Shown: positions 36,146-47,037, numbered from the stretch's first letter. The stretch: DNA of 64,000 bases from Silene latifolia (GCF_048544455.1 NC_133534.1:86767637-86831636), one strand, 5' to 3'. Notes: a model not told the origin generated them from the letters alone. Numbers and translations are program-made.

Positions 36146-37505
36146 TGTTGGATCTTTAGTCCTAATTAATTGTTTTGATAATGACAGTAATGATTTGTAT
36201 GTGGACTTAATATATAAACATATGCGTGTAATTGTGTGCTTAAGTTTTATTTTAGAAAGGAACAATTACAAGACGCAAGCTTGAAGTTTGGACCAAGGAG
36301 GTACAACTTCAAATATACTTGATCGATGTTTTCAAGCGAGATCAAGATTGGAAATCAACCACGAGACTCAAGATGAGAGACTTGTGAAGAGACGATTTGT
36401 GTACTGAAGATCTACTGAAGATTAGTTAGTATAGGTCGTCATCCGGTAATGGTTTTACTTTGTTTGATTTAAAGGTTAGTGAAGTTATGACCTAATAGAC
36501 ATAACTTCATTACTAGACAAAAATGATGCGTTAATTTTTGGAAAATATATTTTTAATGGTTTATAAAAATAAGAGAGTATTTATTTTGGTTGGAATTAAT
36601 TAATTGGAATTTAAGTTAAATAAACTATCGGTTTGTAATACGATATTTATATCGTCATGCAACCTAGGGCTTTAACTAAATTCTATCTCGATTTGTTGCG
36701 GGCTTTAGAAGCAAGAAAGGACCGAAGGAGGCCTTGGGCCGGCCGAACCCTAGGGAGGCCGAAACCCTAGGTGGCCGAATCCCTAGGGAGGCCAAACTCC
36801 TTCCTTTGCTTCTTACTTGTTCATCAAGTCATTTGTTTCCAGAACATTCCTATGCCCTAATTCCAGAACATTCCAAACCCTAATCCTCTCTACTATAAAT
36901 ACTCTCATTCATTCAACATTAATTGTTGACACACACATCTACAAATTTCAAAGAGAGAAAAAATATTTTAAGCAAAAATCATTTGAGCTTTAATTCTTAT
37001 TTTCATATTTGCTTATACAAAAATCACGCATCAAATTTGTCAATCACTCGAAGGAAAATCGTTATAGGATATTAAATACACAAGGATAGTATACTCACTC
37101 GCATAACGTGAGATTAGTATTTATCGTTGTATTTTTCTTATTAACGTAAGAGCAACCTAGAGTATTTAGCGATACTCAATCTGAGTTATAATCATATAGT
37201 TGATTATACGAGTGGATTGGTAATTTTTGTAATCCGGAGAAAGGTACTAAAAATTATTAATCGAGAATAGTGGACGTAGGTTTCGACTTGTGAAACTGAA
37301 CCACTTCAAAATCCTGTGTGTCTCTCTTTCTCTCTCTCTTTATTATTGTTATTTCAATTTTGCATTGATTGTTAATAATTTAATTAGTTGATTTTAATCA
37401 ATAAAATCAAGTAATTAATTTATATCATATATTTCGAAAAAGCGGTCATCGTTTTTAATACTCAATTCACCCCCCCTCTTTCGTATTCGATCAATAGACT
37501 CCACA
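36146..37505 (+). repeat. 3' LTR of the SIRE-type element
   Basis: TGTTGGATCTTTAG...GACTCCACA, 1360 bp. Only scattered changes and short indels relative to the 5' LTR, for example near 36401-36420. Confidence 0.93.
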
Positions 37506-39895
37506 CACATTATATAGGTATGACTGTGCAAATTTAATATTTATCTTTGTTATTTTTTTATTTTCGAGCTACTTTTTTTTTTAAAAAAAAAATATTTAAT
37601 TTTTGACCTTTGCAGATGTTATAGGAAAGCTATATGAAATTGGTCCGATCACAGAAACTCCAAACAAATTTGCATGCCGTACAATTAAGCTTGAAGATTT
37701 TCAGTAACCACATCTCTATTTTGGATTGAATTCGAAAATATTTCACCTTCATAAATTTTATATATCTTAAACTAAAATTTTTTTCTTTAAAATTTTAGGG
37801 GAACAAAGCTTTCATGCACATTATGGGATCCTTTCACGGTTCAAATACCTGATATCATTTCCAAACTTCCCAATCCAGAACAGTCAAAGGTCATTGTCAT
37901 CCAATGTGTTCAAACAAAAAAATATGAAGGTACTATAACTCATTCATTATATCATCAAAATAATTTTAATGTTCATATAAGTTTCTAATATTAAACCTCT
38001 TATACATAATTTTTTAGGTAATTGGCGCATCCAAACAACTTTCAATGCTACTGTTTTTCAAGTCAATCCCGACATACCGGAAGTCAAAAATTTTGAGCAA
38101 AGGTATCACTCTTTTATATTTTTTTTTCACAACTTTAACTACCACACTCGTTTATACAGTTACCTTAATTATATGGTTACTTTACGCTAACTTATTTTGT
38201 TCATTCTTTCCACTCCGGCCGCAAGCAACTCTTTGCAAATTATTGGCGTGACCGACGACGACGAAAATGATGACATGACATTAGATAGTATAAAGTCAAT
38301 CAGTCACATAAAAGAGAATGAGAAGGTAGTTTATTGCCCATGTCTTTATTTAATAAAAATTGTGTCGTGAACTAGAATGTTTTTTTTGTTATTTCATGTC
38401 TACCGAATCCTATATTTAAATAACGTATTTTTCTCAGGAGGGTTATTACTACACGTACGCAAAAATAATCGACCTTGACTGCACAGCTGGTTGGTACTAC
38501 GACAGCTGCAAACTCTGTTGGACTAAGGCTACGAAAAATAACAAAGGAAGGTGGGTTTGTTCCAGACAGAGTTGTGACAGTTTTAGTAATGGTTTTACAT
38601 CTAGAGTGCCCAGGTTCAACTTCCATAATTTGTAGACTCCTCTTTATATTTGTTTGTATTGTTTCAAAACTTCAAATCTGAGACTAATTTTAATTTTATT
38701 AACTAAAGATTCCAGATTAAATTTCAGGTTTCGGACCCTTCTGATGATTTGGTATATTTTGTTGTATTTGATAGTCAAGTTCATCAATTCGTCACTCAAT
38801 CAGCCACTGAGATGCTATCAAAAATTGAAAAGGTTAACCTTTTATACTTCATCGTTTTCTCTTTTCCCTCAAATTTCAATAACCCAGTTATTAAATAAAA
38901 AAAATGTTTCTATTTCTAATTTATATTCTATGTTTTTCATAGAGTGGTGGTGATCCACTAGACATACCTCGCGACCTAGAAGTGTTCCTTGACAAGTCAT
39001 TTGTTTCAAGATTTATATACATCCTAAGTACAATGTGGCTCAAGCTAGTACTAGCTATACCGTTGCCAGTATGACTGCCAACCCTGACATTGCGCATAAA
39101 TGGCATCAAAGATATACTGAAATTTTCAAAGTATGCTACAATTTTTTTAAACCGAATTCTTATTTCCTTCAAAAATAAGATATTATATTAACCGTTTTAC
39201 CTTTGACGTATTAATAGGCGGAGATGAATTCTTTTAAATCGAGGCCTACACCTTTGACTGATGGTCAAAGTTCGCAGGTTATAATCTAAAAATTTTACCC
39301 TTATGATCAAATGATCGATATGTTCACAATCTAAGGCTAACTCTATTGAAACCCTGATTGAACAGCCAGAATCCCATCAAAAATTAATTCGAAGAATTTC
39401 AAGTACACACTATCTTATTCCTAAGGCAGCTGTTGGCAATATCAACAATGGGGTCAACACAAACTTCAACAAGATATTAAAATTTACTGCAATTAGAGCA
39501 TATAAATCAATGATGGTTGTACAAGGAGATTTCGAATTACCAGTTGGAGGTAAAATGTTTTTTTACGAACACAAAGATCGCCTTATCTGGATTAATATTC
39601 ACTCGCTTTCTCACCACATAGACAAATTGTCCTACTATCAATTCAGCTGGTACAAGGTACCTGGATTATTTAATATTTTCACAGAGACACACAGTCGAAT
39701 CAGGCTCATGGAAATCGCATTTATTGAAAACAAAAACGCACAGACGTTTATAGCTAAAATTGACTGAAGCTAAACATCTGGGCAGCTCCAAAACGTCCTA
39801 CATTACCATTTACCAACATAATTACTTGGGAATTTTCTGAAATTTAACATAGTGATTATTTCTAGAGAATCTAACTCAAGAATCGTCCATTTAAC

Positions 39896-40870
39896 TAACC
39901 TTGATCTACAATAATAAACGGTTTATCAACAAATCCATCATTTTAGAAGATCTGGAGTTCCTTTTCAACAACTCCCAACAACATGCAATAAAAAAAACAA
40001 TATAGTTCAAATTATAAATCAAATACTACTGCTTTACCGGAAATAAAAATAAAAAATAAAAAATAAAGGCAAAATTGTTAATCAGTAAAAACTAACCTTG
40101 ATCTACAATAATAACCTTAATATCAACAAATCCATCATTTTAGAAGATGTGGAGTTCCTTTTCAACAACTTCCAACAACAGTAAGAGGATTATACATCTG
40201 ATGTAATACCTCCAATTCTATAGTTTATGAGCATTCTAATAAGGTATTTGAGTTTTATTTTAAAGTTTCTGAGTTTTACTATGAAGTTTCTGAGTTTATT
40301 CACTTAAACATTAAGCTCTAAAAAATTACAATAAAACTCAAAAACATTACTATAAGTTTAGTTAAATTTGAGTTTTGACGGAAAAAATATTAAAATCTAA
40401 CTTATAGACTTTAATATGCTCAAAAAAATATACATATGCTCAGAAACAAATAAAGTTTGAGGTAATAAGCTCAAAAAAAATACATATATGCTCAAAAACC
40501 AAAAAAAATTGGAGGTAGTACATCCGATGTATGTTCCTTTTTTTCCTTCCAACAACATGCAATAAAAAAAACCAATTACAGTAAAAATTCAAAAACATCG
40601 AGTACTACTTTACGGGAATTTTAAAAAAAAATTAAGACAAAAATTGTAGATCATAAAAAACGAACCTTGATCTAAATATTGACCTTAATATCAACAGATC
40701 CACCTTTTTATAAGATCCGGCATTCCTTTGCAACAACATCCAACAACATGCAATAATAAAAAAACAATTACAGTACAAAAAAAAAACAATTACTACTTTA
40801 CCGGAATTAAAAAAAATTAGACAAAATTGTAGATCAGAAAAAACGAACCTTGATCTCCAATAATAAGCTA
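39896..40870 (+). repeat. About 190-bp subterminal tandem repeat of the Helitron
   Basis: The phrase AACCTTGATCTACAATAATA recurs, with variation, near 39897, 40095, 40662 and 40848, each followed by CAACAAATCCATC-, GGAGTTCCTTT- and CAACATGCAATAA-type blocks. The second unit is lengthened by a MITE-like insert. No gene is seen from 39768 to 42045. Confidence 0.8.
40192..40532. mobile_element. MITE-like insert with 26-bp inverted ends
   Basis: Left end ATACATCTGATGTAATACCT and the reverse complement of the right end ATACATCGGATGTACTACCT match at 24 of 26 positions when continued to CCAATT. It is AT-rich, 341 bp and has no ORF. It interrupts a repeat unit; a clean target duplication could not be fixed because the flanks are themselves repeats. 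Confidence 0.7.
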
Positions 40871-42045
40871 ATGAATCAACCATTTTGCACTATTTTTATT
40901 CTCAATTTTCGATGATTTTGTAAATTAATGAAGAAATGTCAAATCTGGTTGAATAATCTTCAATCGCAAAGTGGTGACTGAGATGGATCGAGTTTGAGAA
41001 CGAAGGATAGAAGAAGTTTGAAAGATGGATGTGTTGATTTTGATGATGATTAAAGCAAGGTTGAGGACGATGAAGAAGATGATATTTATTTTCTTATTTT
41101 CATATTTGAGATTGTGATAATGAATGGAGAATGAACTCTCCAGAACGATAAACTAAATGGGCTACGATTAACGATAAACTAAATGGGCTAACTCACACAG
41201 TCAACATATATCAAAATAAAGAAGTATTTGTTTGGGTCGTTTAAATTGGGCTCTAACCACGACCCAATTTCAAATGAAAATGTTGCATACGTATTTCCGA
41301 CCTCTAAACACGACACAGAAACTGTTATTTTTTTTTTGTTCTTTCAATTAAAAATTCATTATGAAAAGATTTTTTACTTAAAGTACTTAAATTTGTAAGT
41401 TATAATTTTCTTTTTCAACTATGTCTTAATTATTTCATTTTAATCCCGTCTTACAATTTTTACTCCTATTAACATTATCGTGTGTTATTTTATTAATTTA
41501 CTTATCTCAAATTTCTCAAATTTGAATGTTATAATTTCTATATATATATATTTTTAAATAGTACACATGCTCAGTAATTAAAATTGGTTATATAATTATT
41601 TTCAATTCGCCTTCGGTTAATATTGGATTTTACTTCTCCTTTTTTATTAAAGATTAAATTCATTGTCTATTTAATTTTATCAAACTCGAAACCGATCCCC
41701 AACCCGTGAAATTATGGACTCGATTAAATTTATAACCCGATTATTATTAAGCTCAATATCGATCAATTTCAAAGCGAATTATTGGTTACTCCTATTAACA
41801 TTATCATATGTTATCTTATTAATTAATTTACATATTTTAAAGTTTTGATTTTTGAATGTTATAATTTCCATTTTTATATTTTAATATTTATAATGATATT
41901 ATTTCCATTTTTATATTTTAATATTTATAATGATATTATGTCATTTCTTTTTTATTTTTAAAAAGTACAAATGTTCAATAAATATAATTGGTTATATAAT
42001 TACTAAAATTTATAGTCATCTTTAGAAAAAAATATCGTACACAAC

Positions 42046-42074
42046 CCCGTGATTTTTCACGGGTGTTACACTAG
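42046..42074 (+). repeat. Helitron 3' terminal hairpin and CTAG
   Basis: Stem CCCGTGA/TCACGGG with a 4-base loop, 7-base spacer, CTAG, then T. Closest match in the window to a textbook Helitron end. Confidence 0.85.
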
Positions 42075-42333
42075 TAGAAGACTAAATTACAAAGAAGTAC
42101 ATCATTCTAGGCCTTAAGCCCTTAACAGCAGGCCAGTAGCAGCCCATAACAGTTACGTACATTGTACACTTATTACATTTTGTTGATTAACCTTAAAGTT
42201 GAACATTAAACTTTTGATATTGATAAATATATATAACCAAGGGTAATTTATAATAATTTAATTAGATGCCAAATAATGGCCATCACACAAAAGCAGTTTG
42301 AGTAGAAATCCAACTTTTTTCTTAAAACTTGAC

Positions 42334-43221
42334 TTAAGCAATGAGATCCCATTCCTTGTTCAGTTCCTCCTTGAGCTCGGCCATATAACTCTTTGACAGA
42401 GTTAGTGTCACAATTCTACCTTCATCCCCGCATCTCGGGTTGTGGACCTCGCCATATCCATTCTGTGGGCCCGGAAGCACCAAAACAACCCCGTCTTCCC
42501 CGACACCATCCACAAAGCAATTCACAAGTCTAGGACTAATTCCCTTAATCTTAAATCCATAGAAACAAGCCTCTTCCAAGTCCACAAAAGTCAATTTGGA
42601 GCCGTAGACAGTGAAATCGGATCCTGCTGGATCACGGTCCACCATCTCTCCAATTTGGGCCCTCTCATCTTGGGCCCAATCCCGGATCAACGTGGCGAGA
42701 TCTTTGGGATGGGCCTCTTCCACAGGAAAATCAGCCTTTATAGAACTCACAACTTGGTTATTTCTTAAAGCCATTTCATCCTCAATTGGACAGGAATGAT
42801 CTTTCTTCACAACGGTCACCACATCGGGCTTTGGCCCAGTTGTAACTTTTGCAATGGCCTGCCAAATGATGGCACACAGTGCCTCAAACGGCTGAATTAG
42901 GGCGGATAGTTTCGCTTGTAGTTGGGTTAGTCGGGTTTGAGTCACATGAAACGAACAGGTATCCATTTCACAACGGGTGGGTGCGGTCCATAAATCTCCA
43001 ATTGGGCCTACATCCTTTATGGAGAGTGGGCTTGAGCTCACTGCTTTGACTGGTTTGTGAAAAGGAGTTGGGGATGTTTTGGGACATGGTGGATGACTGG
43101 GTTGTTCTCCATTCATGAATTGGGCCAATGAGTTCATGAAGTTCGATACCGAAAAAGCATCTCCTAATACATGAGCCCAGCTTATTCCCAGCGATATTCC
43201 TCCGCAATTGAAGAAAGTAAT
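42334..43221 (-). CDS. CER2: CER2-like BAHD protein, last exon only
   Basis: An open 296-codon exon ending at a normal stop. It matches the C-terminal two thirds of CER2/CER26-type BAHD proteins, which act in the ER with the ketoacyl-CoA synthase CER6 to elongate very-long-chain fatty acids for cuticular wax. The HxxxD motif is present as SWAHVLGDAFS near the start. The BAHD DFGWG motif is replaced by the CER2-type VDLEEACFYGF, followed by GVGEDGVVLVLPG. On the minus strand the exon is preceded by TTGAGACAG, a plausible acceptor (AG at 43223-43222) before ATT. CER2 genes have two exons; the first (about 130-150 codons) is not found between 43222 and 46035. To the right there are only transposons up to the window edge, so exon 1 is either beyond the window or lost. 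Confidence 0.8.
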   Translation of the reverse strand: MTFFNCGGISLGISWAHVLGDAFSVSNFMNSLAQFMNGEQPSHPPCPKTSPTPFHKPVKAVSSSPLSIKDVGPIGDLWTAPTRCEMDTCSFHVTQTRLTQLQAKLSALIQPFEALCAIIWQAIAKVTTGPKPDVVTVVKKDHSCPIEDEMALRNNQVVSSIKADFPVEEAHPKDLATLIRDWAQDERAQIGEMVDRDPAGSDFTVYGSKLTFVDLEEACFYGFKIKGISPRLVNCFVDGVGEDGVVLVLPGPQNGYGEVHNPRCGDEGRIVTLTLSKSYMAELKEELNKEWDLIA

Positions 43222-44210
43222 CTGTCTCAATCCAAGTTAGATGACAATCAAAGCATAGGTTACTTTAAGCCAATTATTAAGACAGATATTTGTAAAGCAT
43301 ACTAAACACTATGGAGATAGTGTATGAAAAACAGCCAAAACTGACTTATTTCCTCGGTTTCGTCATTTGTTTCCCTTTGATTTGATATTAGAAACGGAGA
43401 GGGAGATTTGCATAGGGGTAATTGTCGTATTATTGATATTCGTTCATGTTTGAAACAATTACAATGATATCACATTTATACTACTACAAAGATCTGAAGA
43501 TAATAATCATATCTTCTAATTGTAGTAACATAATAAATCTTATTCTATAATACTAATATTATTCCGATTACGGTAATATCTTCTATCATCCCCCTCAAAC
43601 CGTTGATGATTTGTCTAAATTTCCATGGTAATTTGAAGTGATGAAGACGTTTTTTTTATTGATTATGATTTTCTTGTAAACTACAATCGTAAAGTTCGTA
43701 GTATTGCCTTTACGATTCCGAGAGGGTATTAGGAGATTGGGCCTATATTAATTGAACTACGGTTGCCTAAACTAGGGTTAGGGTTTCACTAAGATGGGAA
43801 GTCTTTTACATACTTTTCATATCTATTTGTAAGGCAACTACATCAATAATAATATTTTCTTATGCGATTCTCTCTCCCCTATAATCTTAACATTTGACAT
43901 GAAAATCAAGGAAAGAAAAGGGGACCATTTGTGGTGGTGGTTAGAGTGGAGCATAATGCTTGTGTATGATCAAATTATCTATAAAAAATCTACTTAATAT
44001 AGAAAGATAAACAAATAATTAAGACGCCCTTAATATAGAATAAGTAAATAAATGATCAAGACTGAGTATATTTTATAACTTCTTTTATCCATAATGAACC
44101 GAAGGTTCGGTTAATGAATGTTTTGTTTCTTTGTGAAATGACAAAATAGACATTAACAAATTGTAGAAAGTAAGGTTCTTCCTTTGTATAATGGCTGAAA
44201 TGGTAAAATG
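43222..44210 (-). other. Presumed intron or upstream region of the CER2-like gene
   Basis: No ORF of note. It contains an LTR-like remnant (about 43400-43590, reported separately) and AT-rich sequence. Confidence 0.45.
43400..43590 (-). mobile_element. Possible LTR remnant
   Basis: On the minus strand a run TTTGAGGGGGA (polypurine-like) is followed by TGATAGAAGATATTACC and, further on, a TATA-like GTATAAATG. This resembles a copia polypurine tract and LTR start. The other end and any target duplication are not clear. Confidence 0.35.
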
Positions 44211-44212
44211 TA

Positions 44213-44420
44213 CTCCCTCCGTTCCGGTCAATTGTTGTCCTTTGATTTTGGCACAAAGATCAAGAAAAGAGGAGAGGACCAATAACCAAATGACAAGTGG
44301 AACCAAGTGAATGAGAATGATCAAATTACTCATCAAATTCATTCTTAAAATAAAAAGGACAACAAATGACTGAGACACCCAAAAATGAAAAATGACAACA
44401 AATGACCGGGACAAAGAGAG
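44213..44420. mobile_element. Stowaway-type MITE
   Basis: Ends CTCCCTCCGTTCCGGTCAAT and the reverse complement CTCTCTTTGTCCCGGTCATT, with TA target duplications (44211-44212, 44421-44422). CTCCCTC at the end and TA duplication are the Stowaway (Tc1/mariner) signature. The right terminal segment is partly duplicated inside the element (near 44356). Confidence 0.88.
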
Positions 44421-44976
44421 TAAATTTCAATATTTACTACTTCAATAAAGTCGGATGACATACAACATATTGTAAAACATTAGATTAAACAAATTTACTT
44501 TATTTATGCGCCCTGTTTTTTCTATTAAACTATTTTTTTTTTTGTAGAGTTGATCATTCTAACTGTTCAATTCGGAAAAAAATCGGAAATAATTTAGCTG
44601 CAACAATAGTTCCTTGTATCGAATCCGAAAGTGCCACAACCTCTCTGATTTCATTAAATTTCTCACAGGTCCATTGTCTTAAATTGAATTCAAAGCGTTA
44701 ATAGAGCAACGGTATTTGAAAGATGAAATGAAGTAGGGTAAATGCTGAAACAAGGAAAATATGGCAAATAAGCTTTAGTAAAGGGGTCCGCTGTTGTGGG
44801 AGTTTAAATGTTGCTCATTTAATCCCTAGTCCTACTTATACCAAAGACAACCACGTATGCTCTTTTCCTTTTTAGGTCCATTATCGCAACTCTACACAAA
44901 GTCATACACTTTTTACATCACACTATCACACCTCATTAAACCAATTCCTTGTGTTTTTTTTTTTTGAACAATCTTA

Positions 44977-45660
44977 TCTATATAAAACCAAAAACATTTC
45001 AAGCATTCTCCTTAAGCCACATCATATCATACATATTTTTTTTAAGTAAATATGGAACCCACAGAAAAATATCTGGAATTAATTGCTGAAAAACTACTAT
45101 ATTTAAGTTTTAGACGTAAATGTTTACTTTTATATTTTCTACACGTAAATATTAGTCAATAATAACGTAAAATAAATAATTTAAAACATAAATAATTCGG
45201 CCTAAAGTTTTACTAATAAGTTACTACGATGATAAATTACAATAACAATTAAAATAAAGTAAGAAAAAATACATCAACTTATAACAATTAATATTGTTAC
45301 AAAAATACTAAATACTAAATTTAAATTTAAATTAACCGTAAATGGAGTAAGAAAATAAAGAAACAACATACTAGAAATTTCTTTTTAAAAAATAAAAAAA
45401 AGAAGCTATTATCTCATAAATATATTCAGTCAGATATACTTATTCTATATGATATGCATATTGTTTATATACATTGCATTTAATATACTTTATACCATGT
45501 TTTAACACTGCATTTTTGTAGTGTTTTAATCTATTATCATTATAAGAGAAATAGAGTATAAAATATTCATGTATTTTGGTTAATATTGTTTAAATGTTAA
45601 ATCTTTACGACAATGTTATTAAAAATATACCCGTGCAATTTTGCACGGGTTGAAAACTAG
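44977..45660 (+). mobile_element. Small non-autonomous Helitron
   Basis: 3' end: hairpin ACCCGTGCAA-TT-TTGCACGGGT (45629-45650), TGAAAA, CTAG (45657-45660), host T. Probable 5' end TCTATATAAAACC at 44977 after A; TC at 44972 is an alternative. The CCACATCATATCA segment that follows resembles the start of plant Helitrons. No ORF. Confidence 0.7.
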
Positions 45661-46035
45661 TAATAATAATAATAAGATTTTATCTCGAATATCCACCAAT
45701 TTCTTATAAAAATTATTCTTAATTTCTCAATAAAAATTGCGGCTTTAAAAAAATATAATAATAATAATAGAAAAAATAGAATTATAAAAAGTGACAGTTA
45801 CTCAAGAATATTTTAAAGAAATAATCAACACGAAATAAGTATCATTTTAATTGATCAACTTTCACCCTGACGCCTCGACCAAATAATTCAACCTAGATAT
45901 CTTAGCGACCACCTCAACCCCAATCCACCACTGACCAACCTAACTGCGGCACTTTCCAAACAACCAACAACACTACTAATATCTAATACGCAGCTTCCTC
46001 TCTATGCTAGCCAACGGCTAGTGTATCTCACCAAC
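45661..46035. other. Host sequence between Helitron and LTR element
   Basis: 375 bases with a TAA microsatellite at the left and AT-rich sequence. No gene seen. Confidence 0.5.
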
Positions 46036-46649
46036 TGTAACAACCCGGATTATAAAACAAAGCGAAAACTTATATAAAATAAATATCAGAGTACGATACT
46101 GATAAAAGGGACAAAGTGGCGGAAACACCTGACCAATCCGGTTCGCTACTAACTCCAAAACAAACTAATACATTATTCGAAAGGTTCTTAAAACATAAAG
46201 TAAAGTCCTAATTTATTATTAAGCTCTCTTCGCACATTCCCCAAGCAAGCATCAACCAAACAACAACGAACTGAACAACCTGAAAGGGGGGTCGACAATC
46301 AGTCGGGAGTAACTAGATGCTCTCCCAGTCATGTTTACAAAAATTGAATATAATCAACAATCATTAACAAATGAAATGTAAAACCAGTAAACATGCGAGA
46401 TCATCTATACTCATGAAAGACCCATCAAAGCTTACCATGACTTAGTCGATCTTAACGGACGCAATCATGCAAACCTAGACCATATGCAACCACTAGACCA
46501 TGAACACTTACAAGACTAGTAGCGACAAACGACCCACAACAACCTAAGGCACAAAGCTAGCGTTAAAGCATAGCAAACATGGTGACACACAATCCACAGC
46601 AACAGAAGGCACAAAGCTAGCAACAAAGCATAGCGAATAGAGCGAACGC

Positions 46650-46846
46650 CCGTTAGAGCGTATAACCACTGCCTTTAACTGACGGAGCGTATAACCACTG
46701 CCTCCATCGGTGTGGAGCGTATAACCACTGCCTCCACGGTACTATGTATAGCGTATAACCACTGCCTATATGTCTAAGACCTGGCCAGACTCTCGGTAAA
46801 CCGAACGACACTCGGGACCCAGAGCGTATAACCACTGCCTCTGGCC
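46650..46846. repeat. Five hairpins with constant loop and different paired stems
   Basis: AGCGTATAACCACTGCCT occurs at 46657, 46686, 46716, 46750 and 46823. The flanks pair each time but differ: GTTAGAG/CTTTAAC, GGAG/CTCC, GTGGAG/CTCCAC, TATAG/CTATA, CCAGAG/CTCTGG. The right LTR has the corresponding set at about 52450-52640. Confidence 0.88.
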
Positions 46847-46902
46847 ACCCCCGAACACAAACCAAAATAAATCCCGCATCGACGGGTAGCGTTGGTTCAT
46901 TC

Positions 46903-47037
46903 CGATAGTATATAACTGATACTACCGTCATCTATTCAAACTAGCAAACAAACCAATGCACAGTATAACTGACTGTACTAACATGCGTGAACAACATCAC
47001 GACTCAACCCATAGGATAATATAACTGACCATCCTAT
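46903..47037. repeat. Three hairpins with ATAACTG loop and different stems
   Basis: Loop ATAACTG at 46912-46918, 46965-46971 and 47021-47027, with stems TAGTAT/ATACTA, ACAGT/ACTGT and ATAGGAT/ATCCTAT. Also present in the right LTR at about 52696-52830. Confidence 0.87.

Larger units (their letters stand above)
26164..37505 (+). mobile_element. SIRE-type (Maximus) Ty1/copia retrotransposon with a post-pol ORF
   Basis: Flanked by the exact 5-bp duplication CACAT (26159-26163 and 37506-37510). LTRs 26164-27529 and 36146-37505 are nearly identical, so insertion is recent relative to the other elements. Domain order gag, protease, integrase, RT, RNase H is copia. Size (11.3 kb), a long coiled-coil gag region, an extra ORF between pol and the 3' LTR, and repeated polypurine tracts are SIRE features. 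It lies in exon 2 of the RPA1-like gene. Stops and frameshifts in gag and pol make this copy non-autonomous as sequenced. Confidence 0.92.
9929..39767 (+). pseudogene. Helitron-borne RPA1-like single-strand-DNA-binding protein gene, split by two retrotransposons
   Basis: Predicted exons: 9929-9978 plus 24931-25051; 25903-26163 plus 37511-37517; 37616-37703; 37799-37929; 38018-38102; 38226-38325; 38438-38613; 38709-38832; 38943-39130; 39218-39277; 39366-39767. All junctions are GT-AG with compatible phases. RPA70-type OB-fold landmarks are VRVVHKWSRPEF and ELLFVDSE (exon 1), IQATIRKQL and LSVGGVYTI (exon 2), DVIGKLYEIGPI (exons 2-3), KLSCTLWDPF (exon 4), and the zinc-finger segment WYYDSCKLC...WVCSRQSC (exon 7). 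RPA binds single-stranded DNA; in Helitrons such copies are thought to aid rolling-circle transposition. Exon 1 holds the 9979-24925 element and exon 2 the 26164-37505 element; each excision, leaving one target copy, restores the frame. Exon 9 also lacks one base near 39005, shifting the frame after FVSR. The last exon (133 codons) matches no family I know. Confidence 0.82.
9027..42074 (+). mobile_element. Helitron carrying an RPA1-like gene, filled with nested retrotransposons
   Basis: The 5' end is TCATTATATATATAAAAG after host A (9026), followed by the TGATGTGGC-type sequence seen after plant Helitron 5' ends. The 3' end has a perfect 7-bp hairpin CCCGTGA-TTTT-TCACGGG (42046-42063), TGTTACA, then CTAG (42071-42074) and host T. 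The TC...hairpin...CTAG form and A/T flanks define Helitrons. The cargo is an RPA1-like gene (9929-39767), a known passenger of plant Helitrons; no Rep/helicase gene is present, so the copy is non-autonomous. Subtracting the two LTR-element insertions (about 14.9 and 11.3 kb) leaves roughly 6.7 kb. Pairing these two ends is an inference: they bracket the gene and share orientation. Confidence 0.72.

Noticed and set aside
42442..42799. Plus-strand ORFs opposite the CER2-like exon
   Set aside because: Antisense shadows of a well-conserved coding exon.
44085..44414. 109-codon minus-strand ORF that could be CER2-like exon 1
   Set aside because: It coincides with the Stowaway element and shows no BAHD N-terminal features.
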